From: Phyto melanocephala
Taxonomy: Eukaryota; Arthropoda; Insecta; Diptera; Rhinophoridae
Reading direction: 5' to 3'
Assembly: GCA_941918925.1 (NCBI GenBank)
Contig: OW799236.1
Location: forward strand, 89,275,716-89,339,715
DNA length: 64,000 nt
Shown piece by piece: positions 12,701 to 24,700 of this stretch. The translations under genes and the position numbers were made by a program. Positions within the stretch are counted from its first letter, which is position 1; each line of letters starts with the position of its first letter. The notes below the pieces were generated by a model. The model saw only the letters and a program-made list of their open reading frames with translations. It was not told the origin of the DNA and ran no database searches.

Positions 12701-15700
12701 AGAATTGAGCCGTGGGCGCCCTCGGCATGTGTGAGGATTGTGTTCTTTCCAAAAATTAAAATTCTGCTTGTTTACATGCCCGTTAAGCCAGAAATTAATC
12801 CAATCGCTGAAGATGATTTAATGATAAAAGTCCGGTTCAACTTTCAGGTTATTCTCACTCGATTCAACGAACACATTTTTCAATTAATGATCCGCTGGCT
12901 TTATCCGTGATACCAGTTGGATTTTATATGTATATGGGTCATAAATTTCATAAAATATTCCAAGCAATGACGGGCAAAAACCAACTCGATAAATTTGAGT
13001 TATCAATCACACTCATATTTAGGTCGGTAATGACTTCTTCTGTGCGCACGTTACTGGTTTAATTTGGATGAAAATTATCCAAAGAAATAAATGCGGTCAT
13101 GAGTGGATCAATATTATTGTATAATAATGTGCGCACCGTAAGCTTAACGAATTTTTTGTAAGACTAGTAAATAGAGCGCGATTTTTTAAAAAGACTTGTA
13201 AACGTTTTTCTAGTGTTTGCCTTTGCATAGTAACTTGCACAGTAACATTTCGTTATTATGACAGTTACCCTTATCGGAATTCTGTATGTCTTCAAAAGCC
13301 CTATATTTTCAAATACTTAAAATAGTTTGAATTTTCTACATATAATTAAAATTGAGGAGAGCATAAGTATGACATGCTCACTTACGTCGATCTTCCATAT
13401 AGGACCCGAATTACAAGTATTTCTTCATTTTTATTATACCCTTCACACAAAAGTGAAAAATGGTATAAATTGGTTTGTCGTTCCGTGTGAAATTTCTACA
13501 GTTTTCATATCCGACCCCATAAAGTATATATTTTCTGAAAACTTATAAATAGGGGAGTCGATAACACTCTGTCAGTCTGACCGTCTGTCCTTGTGTATGT
13601 TGAAATCAACTTTTTGAAGCCCCCCGACATCGCCTGGACCCGCGTCAAGTATTGAAATATTGGAAATATTTGGGAGCAGATCGGTATTGAAAATCGGAAG
13701 AATCAGTACATAAGCAACTGAGATATGAGGAAAAAACCATGACCACCTTGTTTTTTTCACAACAACAACATACAACACATACATATATGCATTAGAGGCA
13801 TCAAATCACAGCTGACCAAAAAAAAATTTTTTTTTTATTTCTTTTTTTAATTTTTGTTTTTTATTTTTTTTATTTTTTTCTCTCACAAGAGGATTTCTTA
13901 ATGTTGCTGTCTAATAAACTTTTTTTAAACTCATTTCTAAGGGCATGTTATAAATTGCTTTTTGGTTTTTACCACCTAAATCAAACATTATCAAACAAAA
14001 TTGTTATTTAATTAATTATATTTTTTTACATATTTTTTCTTACACGGTTGAGTGGGAAAAGTTTACTACCAAATCTTTCTGAGTTGAATAGTTAGAAACA
14101 ATTTTTTTTTTTATTGATCCCTTCTCTTGCATTGTTTAATTTGTATACAGAATGGACAATGAGGAATGGCGTCCTTGTGAACAACAACTGAAAGAGTTTC
14201 TCGAACAAGAGCGCGCTAAAATGAAAGAACGTTCTTTACGTATGCCCACACCATTTACCACTGATCCCAAAGATATTAACAATATACTGAAAGCCAGGTA
14301 GTTAATGGTCATTGTAAATATTTTTTTTTTTAAATTCATGCGTTAACTTTATTTTGTTTTATAATAGAAAAGCATTTCGTGAAGTTGAAAGACGTATACG
14401 TAAGGCCATTGCAGATAATTGTGAAGAGAATCTAGAACAAAAGTATCTTTCACATAAACAGCCAATTCAGCAGCAACATCCCACAGTAGATGTTGGGCAA
14501 CCCCAAGAGCAAAGCGTACTTCAGGTAAGTTACGTATTGGCTTTACAATCAGTGTGACCAGATTTTAAAAAAAATATAAAGCTAAATCAGGTTTAAAATA
14601 GAGCTAAAAAAAGCTTAAAAAAATTAATTATAGCTAAATTTTTGTACTGCTTATCAATTATATAAATTCATTAGCATTAACTTCAAAATACATATGTATG
14701 AAAGTATGAGCATTTTTGAGTTTCGATCCTTTTGAAAATGATTGGTCAATCAAAAAGGTACTTTTTCGCATTTTTCGGTACTTTTTATATTTTCTGGTTT
14801 TATGAATTTAGATTTTTTGAAAATAAGTACTATTGATCCAAGTAAAAATAGAAAATATATTGGGTATTAAAAAAGGTACTCTCTCCGATGATTTTGATAC
14901 TTTTTGTATTTTCTACGTTTATGAAGCTGGAATTTGGAAATTAATGACTATTTATTTGAAGTAAAACTGAAAGCGATATCGGTGATCTTTCCTGTATTAT
15001 GTATTGTACTTTTTGTATTTACTATAATTTTAAATTAATTAATTTTAAAATTAGAAAATTTTGATCTGAGGTTAGAAGTTACATTATGTATGTATGTATG
15101 TACATAAGTGTACAGTCGTTCAATCTAAAATATTAAAGAACTTAATATTTCGCATTATAAAATGCACCCCTTTGAGCTATGTCTCTGTTGTTGATTTTAA
15201 ATATAAATACATACTTATGTACGTACATACATAATTGCAATTTAACGACTATAAGGAACGAATGAAATGGAAACATATCAAGTTTTGAATATGATCTAGG
15301 CAAAGATTATTATATCTGCATATTCAATTATATTTGTGTTGTTGTAACACTACCGTTGCAATTTTTATAGTCAATGCATGCTTAAGCATGTTTAACAGAA
15401 AATATATTCAAGGACAAACGAACAATTTTTAAAAGAAGATTAATAAAACTTCACTTGTTGCGTTGTGTTCATACAGATCGGTCAAACCGATTGAAAATTA
15501 TAATTAATTGGTTGTTTTGGAAAGAAGAACTGTACTTCACCATCACCAAATAAAATATATTACACATTTATATAATAATAAAATAAAAAGACAATTTCAA
15601 ATAAAATCGTATGTGTTTTAATTAAACGAAATTAAATATAAAACGTAATTGTTAGACTGAAAATATTTGGTATACCAGAAATGTACTTTTTCGCATATTT

Positions 15701-18700
15701 TTGGTTCTTTTTGTATTTTCTACGTTTATGAAGCTAGAATTTTGAAATTAATAAATATTGATTGAAAGTGGGACTAAAAATGTACTTTTTTTATTTGCGG
15801 TACTTCTTGTATTTTGAACGTTTTTAAAGATAAAATTTTTTAATTACTATTGATCCGGTTTGAGGCTCAATATATTATGAGCGGACAAAAACATAATTTT
15901 TATCATTTTATTGCACTTTTCTAATTTTTTGTGTTATGAAATATAAGAAGACAAAATGTTCCATTTGTTACTTTGAGAGGCATTTTCTGTATTAATGAAT
16001 CTAAAATTTTTAAACCCAGAAGCATTGATATAAGATATATAACCGATATATCCTACCTTTATGACTGTATTTTATTAAAGCTTCTTATTTTCTAAAAAGT
16101 TTTTTTAAAGAGCTAAAAGCTATATAAAATATATCAAACTAAATCAAAAAAAGAAAAAAAAGAAGCTAAATTTAGCTCGAAAAAAGCTAATAAATAAATG
16201 GTCACACTGTTTACAATTTTTAGTTTATTCGAATTGTTTTTATTTTCGCATGTTTTGAGGGGTGGGGTATTTACGCCTACGAGTAATTTAAACAAACTTA
16301 TAGTTTTGTACACTTTGCAATGACAACGTTTCCACAAAAAGAGTAAACAATTTAAAAAAATCTGTGCAAACGTGTAAACTGCCTAAAATAAAATTTTATC
16401 GATTAAAATTTTTATCGAGTTAAATATTTATACACAAAATAAAAAAAGCCAAAAGCTATTTTAGTTCTCAAAAACTCTCATGCCTATACAATTTGTATAA
16501 AGCAAGCTTAAATACTCTAGATATTTAGAGTTTTCGCTTCTGTTCAAATATGCCACTTCCGTGATAGCAACAAGCACAACACTTACCGCACTTGTTATGG
16601 CTTGTTTAACTATGTTCAACCTACAACTTTCCGGCCAAGCTTAAAGTCATCAGATTCAAATAAAATTATAACATTTTATGATAGTATCTTCGTGAACACT
16701 TTTATAAATATACTAGCTGACCCGGCAAACTTTGTTTTGTCATTTAAATTTTTTTTAGGAAATATTTTTAAGTTTAATAAAAATAACTAACCTACTCTAA
16801 GTAAGCGCATGAGTCGGGTGAAAGTGGTCGAAAGGCTACATCACACGCTCATAGCGGATGGATTCATGCACGATAAGTATCTTTACTGATGGGTCCTTTA
16901 TGGACAGAAGGGCAAGTGCTGGTGTGTACTCATCTGAGTTGAACTTATCCTGCACCCTGAATCTGGGGGAGTACGTGTCGGTCTATCAGGCAGAAATGCT
17001 TGGTTTGCTGCACGCGTTGGACCACCTGTTGGAATGTCGAGTGTATGGGAGGAAAATTCTTATTGCACTTGACAACCAGTCGGTTATAAAACATATGCAG
17101 CGGATGGATGTGAACTCCTCCTTGGTGCTTGAGTGTGTTCTAAAGCTCAATAGGTGTGCCTCTACAAATGACGTAACGCTGATGAGGGTTAAGGGACACG
17201 TGGGCATAGCTGGGAATGAGGCTGCTGACGAACTTGCGAAGAAGGGGTCTGAGGCTGCATTCTGCGGACCGGAACCCAGAACTGCTCTGGGTAATGGGTT
17301 AGTGCGGGCGAGGATCTTTCAATGGGTGAACTCTATAAACTTGCGAAGGTGGATGGAGGGAACCATATGTAGACAGGCCCGTATAGTGCTCAGGGAGCCA
17401 CTTGGCAGAGGTGCAGTGAAGATACTCGGTTTTAATCGGAGTATGATGAGCTGGATCACTGCGTTGATTACAGGACATGGTAACTTCAAATATCATCTGA
17501 AGAGGATGCAGATCGTGGATGATGATATTTGTAGAATGTGCCTAGAGGATGCCGAGATGGCAGCGCATGTAGTATTCGAGTGGCAGGCGTTGGCGAGCGG
17601 AAGATTAAGGATCACAGGCAAGCACACTCTAAGTGTGAGTGCGATGGGGGAACTTAGTCTAAGGGAGATGCTGGCTATTACAAAGGACTGTGCGATGAGA
17701 ATTTTTGACAATCACCAGTCAGCAGTGTGAAATCGTTTTCCTAGTTTAGAGCAAACGCCGGTTGTGGCGCGGGACTCAGTGATTGAAGGTATACTGATCG
17801 GTAGACACGAAATCACTGAGGAGCGAAGGGGGTCGAAAAGGGACCCGTGATAGTAGTGGTCTACTTCGATATTCCCCCTACATGTGTATATAAAAAGTAT
17901 ATAAAAAAACGTAAGCCATGTGTGTTCTACGATAGGCATAAATTGTCTTTTGGGGTCAGTCACCCTTTAAAGTAGATGTTGACCGATTCTCAAACGTTTA
18001 CTTCTGCATTGACTGGACTATAAATTGTGTACAATTTGAATAAAAATACTAAAAACTATATCGATGCAAGTACATTATTACAAAAAAATGGGCGTTAAAT
18101 TAGGCGTATTTAAAAAAATTATTCTATTGATCATACAAGAGTCTTAGTTATATATTATGTGAAAATTTCAAGAAGATCGGTCCAGCAGTCTGACCTACCT
18201 GAGGGGTCTTGAAAAAAGGCGTAGCGTTGAGAAGTATGAAAAAAAAATTGTTGGCCGATTCTCAGACTTACCCGATATGCACACAAAATTTCATGAAAAA
18301 CGGTTGAGGCATTCGAAGGAGTTTAATCACACACACCTCGACACGAGAATTTTATGTATTAGATTAAAAAAAAATAACAAAAATGGAACAGTAGCATAAT
18401 ATGCCCGTATACTTATATATCACGCTATAGATGCGATAGATATCGTCTTGTCCATTAGCGTAATTTTGGTCTAAAATTTTGTAACTAGAAATCTCACTGT
18501 CGATTCATTTGCAACATACAAATTTTATGTTATTTGCAAAATGTCATACAATTTAAAAAAACTCATATTTTTAGTTTTTTACAATTGTATTGCATTTTTT
18601 ATTATAATTAATTACTAGTTTTGAAAAATACTTATTATTTGATAAATATAACAACTTTTTACATACGCAAAGAAAAAACATGTTTGTGGTAATCATAATC

Positions 18701-21700
18701 GAAGAGCAACATACTATGATTGAATTGTATGATTGTGGTTAAAACATACAATGGTTGCCAATCATCATTATTATGTTTAATTGAAGTATCATTCAATAAT
18801 CATATATATGACTATAATTGAAATCGACAATATTTGCTTTTTTTCTGTGGCAAATTATTGTCTTTTGCTGTAACATTTTTTTAACAATATTTTTTTAAAT
18901 TTTCTGGTTTATTTGTAAATTTTCTTTAATTTTTCAAAATATTTTTTCATTTTTTTGACACATCAAACTTTTAAAATAATAAAAATTTATTCAGCAGGAA
19001 GAAAAACAGTTGAAATCAAATTATTATTAAAAAAAAAATCATGGCTGGATTGCTTTGTAATCACACAGTTGTCTCACCTATTATTTAATGATTATTTGTA
19101 GTTTTTAATGCTTCTGAATATAATGTTATTTTTGTTAAAATAAATCATACTATTTTGAAATGACAACCATTTTGAAATTTTTACGAAAAGTAAACAGAGT
19201 TTTTGTAAACAAAAACATCAGTATTGTGGGAATTGAAGTGGGTACAATTTGAATAACTTAATTTGACCCATATAAAGGGTCCGCCAAATAACTTTTTTTT
19301 TTTTGAAAATACAATCCTTCCGGTTAATAATGGCAAATAATTTCATTTAAATGGCTGCCTCGGCTAGTCATGCAGTAGCCTACACGATCGGTCCAATTTC
19401 TAAGCACATTATCGGTTGTGTGCAGCTGTATTTCACCAATGACTTTACGAATATTATCCTTTAAAGTGTCAATTATCTCTGGCTTGTTGGCGTAACACTT
19501 ATCTTTGACGGCACCCCACAAATAATAGTCCAACAGTGTCAAATCGCAGCTCCGAGGTGCCCAAACGACATCAGCTCTGCAGCTGATAGTGCGATCTTCA
19601 AAAACAGGGCACAAAACATCGCGTATAGCTTTGGCTGTGTGTCACGTGGTGCCGTCCTGTTGAAACCAGGCAAATTTGGCCAATTCGACATCTTATGTAA
19701 GTCGCAAGTACGCATTGGATGGTCATTTGGCTTCAACTCCTGAAACAATTGGACTTTGTGTGGTGTCTTACCAAGGTCTTTATGAAAAATTCGTCTCAAT
19801 GATGTCTCCGAAATGTTCAATTGTTGAAAACGACGGTGAATTGATGTTGATGGCGCTTCATGCACACTTTCTGCCACAGCAGCAATAATCTTAGCTGTAC
19901 GCACTGCTTTTGGCTCTTCACGCTTTGGTTTATCGATGAGGATGCCATTTTTTTCACTTTTTTCACAAGAAAACGAACATACGGAGCTGACGGTGCTTCT
20001 CTTCTTCGAAAATCTGTACGCAATTTTCTGCAACATTACCATGATTTTTAAAGTAATTTTGCAATATTTCCCAGCGTTGTTCAAGCGTATGCACAACCAT
20101 ATTCGTTCAGCGGAAGGATAAAACTAATTATCTGTCAAATCAGACATGAGCCAAGTTTTACCATTCAGGAAATAAGCACTAGTTGAAAAAAAAACATTAG
20201 ATGGCGGACACTTTATATGTATTAAATATTTTGCAGTGGCGGCCATCTTGGATTTAAAATTTTTTATAGTGTCTTATATTTTGCTAGTCAAGCCCTTTCT
20301 TTTAAATGGGTATCGGTGTGTGTACAGAAGCTGAAGAAAATCACACTACATTGGCAATTCCGAGTAATTTAGTTTCACTCGGAATACGCCGTATTTTTTC
20401 TCCACTGACTTAAATGAACGAATAGTGTGCCACTAACGATCTTAATTTGCAATTATTATTTTTTTCGTGTTGGGTTTATGCGAACTTTAAACGACTAAGG
20501 TTTCGTACACATGACACATTTAATTTTTAAGCCGACAAATTCATTATTTTCATCACCTCAACCCAAATAATATATTTGGCACTTTTGACATTGTTTAATT
20601 TCATTGCAAACAGTTTTTTTTTAATTTACTTAAGAAAAAGTTTTCGAAACTTATAACAAAGTTTCTTTTCTTAACATTTTGTTATTTTTGTTTTTGTTTT
20701 TGCTTTTTTTGTTTTCTTAAAAGTTAAAAAACTTAAAATACCTGCACTTGTTGATTTAAAAGTAAAAAAACGAAAAGTAGGTGTGTTTGTTGACTTTTCT
20801 TCTGTTATACCCTTCACCATTCATGGTAGAGAGTATGTAGATATACAATTATAATTCGGTGTGCAACACCACCAACAAATATTCATTGTATATTAGTAAT
20901 TGATTCTTGTGAATTCCGGAGTTCAATTGGCTAAGTTCGTCAGCAGAAAACATTTTTATGAACAAATTGTGAAGCCGAATTAAATGATATTCACCTAAAC
21001 TGTTTAAAGTTTGCCGAAATAGTTTACTGTTGACAACCAGTTAAATAAGAAATTTTAATATTGTTTTCTAAAATTGTTTAATAAATCGCGTTTGAACCAG
21101 AGAACTTCTAATAAAGTATACATACGCAGTGATGAATTCGCCTGAATTCGCCTCCTCTCCAAATGTCAACTTTATGTAAAAAAATATAAATTCGATTTTA
21201 AATATTTTTTCAACGAATTCTTACTTTCAATAAAAAGTTAGAGAAAAAAAAATATGGAACAAATATTTATAATTTAATAGAGTAAATACCAACGGTTACC
21301 GCCCTACCAAAATAAGAGCGTTAAGCACCTGACCACATAATATTAGCGATTTTCTGCACTTTTTTGGAATGCGGAACTCAGGCGTATATATCTTTATTCT
21401 CCACTGATTTAATTGAATGCGAATAGTGTGCCACTAACGGTTCTATTTCAAATATTATTTTCTTCGTCTTGGGTTAATGCGATCTTTGAACGATTACGGT
21501 TTCGTGCACATTATGCCATTTTTTGGCATCGCGAGTCAACATTATACTGTGTACTAGTAGAAACGTTTGTCATTTCCTTTAGTTTTTTGTGTATCATATG
21601 AACATTTCCATGACTATGTCAACTACGGCTGTAAAAATAAAAACTATTGAAAATAAGTTTATTGATAAAAAAACACTCAAATTTTACTATGCGCGGTATC

Positions 21701-24700
21701 AAGAGCGTATTAAATTATTTTAAAAGCAATAATAAAATTTTAATCTGATTATCTCTTTGGCTTATTTTAAAGAATTGCAATCAACTATTTTTTTTTTTTT
21801 TTTGGACTAAATTGTAAAAATAAACCGTAATTGTAAATATTCCTTAAAAATTAAGGTAACAAGAACAATTATTTATTTATTTATTTAATTCAATAGATTA
21901 CAAGCCTATAGGCCTAATTAATCAAGAAATAACAGCGCTTTTAAACATTTTAAAATAATTAGTTTTATAATACTACGTTACTATGTTACACTTACATATA
22001 TGTATAAAATACATTATTGAAAACAACCCACCTTTTCTTTGCACAGACACTGAAGTCAGAAATATGTATATATATACTATTTTATTATACAACTTGTTTA
22101 AGTACTTTAACGTAACAGCACCAGTTTTATTCACAAAAAAAAAGAAATATAGAGTCCAATTAGCAGTATTTTTGATTTCTTTTGGATGTTATTTTAATGT
22201 CACGTACGTAGTGCAAAAACATTATTTGTCTCCGTCATTCGTATGTGAACAGTCCCAATAGTATCTAACTTAGAATTTAACTTTTTTTCTTAACATAATA
22301 ATTATTTTATTACTTAAGAATACTATTAGAGAAAAATCTGTCACGTTCGATATGTCACGAACGATATTAAATTGAATTTATTATAAAATCATTTAAAGAT
22401 TGTTTTCAATAAAATATGATGAATTTTAAATGAAAAATATTTGATTTATTGAAAAAAAAAATAAAAAAAGAAGAACTACCTTCCAAGATTCGCAGATTTT
22501 TTCATATTTCATATTTCGAACATTTCAAACATTCGTCAAATAGAAGCTGGAATCCCACAAGGTAGTGTGCTTGGCCCAGTTTTGTATACGATTTTCACTT
22601 ATGATATGCCAACAAGGGATGACATTACTGTGGCTACATATGCGGATGACACGGCATTTCTGTGTTCTCATCAATCACCGTCGGAAGCCTCTAGAACCTT
22701 GCAGCTACAACTTGATAGTCTTAATAATTGGCTTACAAAATAGAATATTGCAGTCAATACCCAAAAATCAAACCACATTACTTTTGCAACAAGAACGAAA
22801 AATTGTCCACCTGTATTTCTAAATGGTACTGCAATTCCCAGTAGTGAAACTGTAAAATATCTTGGACTCCACTTAGACAGACGGCTTACGTGGAAAGTAC
22901 ATATATCAGCTAAAAGGAAACAACAAGACCATAAATTAAAGAAAATGTATTGGCTACTTGGACGTAAATCCCAACTCTCCCTCGAAAATAAAGTTTTACT
23001 TCTGAAAACGGTACTCAAACCTATATGGACTTATGGCATAGAATTATGGGGAACTGCCAGCAACTCGAATGTAGAAATTTTACAAAGATTTCAATCAAAA
23101 GCTCTACGAACAATAACAAATGCTCCTTTTTATATAACTAATAAATCCCTACATAATGACCTTAATATACCTTTTGTCAAATCAGAAATACGAAAATCCA
23201 GTTGCAATTATTTAGAAAGACTTAGTAACCAAACGAATATATTGGCAATCACATTATTAGATGAGACTGATGAAGTCAGAAGACTTAAACGAAATCATAT
23301 TCTAGATCTGCCTTTTATTTAATGAAATTTTATAATATCTAATGTAATTAATTCTTATTATATGTTGAACCTATTACATACTCAATTCATGCTTATAAAA
23401 CTTATTATTATTAAATATATATGTATGCAATTATATACATATACAATTTAAATTATTGTTTCCAATGGGATTCAATAAGACATGTTACTTTTAAAATTTA
23501 TCAAATTTGCTTATTATTGTCAAATAGATTGCAAATAAAATAGATATAAAAAAAAAAACTTTAAAATCACTTCCGTTTTATGTCACGTACGATATATTCT
23601 TATTTTTCTAGATATTTTAGACAACAATGGTTCGAATATAATTAATTTGTTTTTTAATAAACTACTGTTTTAATGAAACATAAAGATCGAATTTTGTTTC
23701 AGTTACTCTTACGTTTGCAAAATTTACTTCACCTTATAGCAATACAAATGTCACGTACGATGACATGGAAATGCCCATATACAACAAAGTGATTAACTGA
23801 CGTTTTCAAAAAGTAAAATGAGAAAAGAGTTGCTATATATGCCTGAAGCCTTATGAAAAGTTTAAAATTACTAGACAAGCATTTTGAGTTGATGGAGGGT
23901 ATTTAAAAATCGCCACATCTCAGTATAGGACTCTTATTTCATTTTGTGTAGAATAATGTTGGTTGTACACATGAACGTACATATAAGTTCAATGCAAACA
24001 TTAAAGTTCTTAAAAACGGCAACACAGCACTTATATTACTTGTAACACAATACGTTTTTTTTTAAATTGAAAAATGAAAAAGTTGGGTGGAAACACAAAC
24101 TTAAATTTATTGAAGTAATTGTGAACAGCTTTTGAAAAAAGATTTAGATGAGTTTTAGCCATTTAATGGGAAGAACAAAATTATGTAAGAAATAATTCTT
24201 TGTTAATTAGAGGCAATTGTGTATCAGATTAACACTGCCCCCACAAATAATGCTCATAAGCGAAATTCCTGATATTTTTGGAATTCTTATCTACATATGT
24301 TTTATTTAAAATCAAAATATAAATAGAAATTCTATATTTAAACTTATACAACCAACTTAATTAACAATCCTGAATCTCCTTCATAAGTTCAAGTCTCAAT
24401 CGTTAGACTAGAAAACTAATATGTAGGCCATTATGGCACTCGAAACATTTCATCGAGAGGGACATATTTATTTTAGCATCAATATTTTCCTAAACACTGT
24501 ATTATCTTTCTTACATTTCAGGCCACTGCACTTGACGAACAGCCCACTGCTAAAGATCCCTTCGAAACGGATGATATAGACACTGCAGTTGTGCGCAAAC
24601 ATGTAACTTCTGATGATGCTTCCGATATTTCAAGTAGTGAGACACAAAATGAGGGCAGTTCTATTAGTTTGGCCAAACAACGTTATGCTCAAATGCTGCA

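Larger units (their letters stand above)
16710..18365 (+). mobile_element. Arthropod dispersed repeat (CTAGCTGACCCGGCA...), interrupted
   Basis: Begins ATACTAGCTGACCCGGCAAAC and ends CGACACGAGAATTTTATGTA TTAGAT, with CACAAAATTTCATGAAAAACGG and GAAGATCGGTCCAGCAGTCTG before the end. I know these end sequences as a widespread arthropod interspersed repeat, but its class is not settled for me. About 1.2 kb of RNase H-bearing LINE DNA (16787-17965) sits inside it. Confidence 0.55.
21597..23781. mobile_element. Possible DNA transposon with GTCACGTACGATA repeats
   Basis: The outer edges show CATATGAACATTTCCATGAC (left) and reverse-complemented ATATGGGCATTTCCATGTCA (right). Inside each end are copies of GTCACGTACGATA: around 22200, 22340, 22353 on the left and around 23582, 23751 on the right. 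This looks like subterminal protein-binding repeats of a DNA transposon. No transposase was found; a Jockey-like LINE (22534-23558) is inserted. Boundaries are tentative. Confidence 0.4.

Noticed and set aside
14354..14557. Stand-alone 67-codon gene starting at ATG 14354
   Set aside because: It is exon d read through from its intron; the acceptor at 14367 and in-phase join to exon c explain it better.
22671..23018. 115-codon minus-strand frame
   Set aside because: Antisense shadow of the Jockey-type reverse transcriptase.
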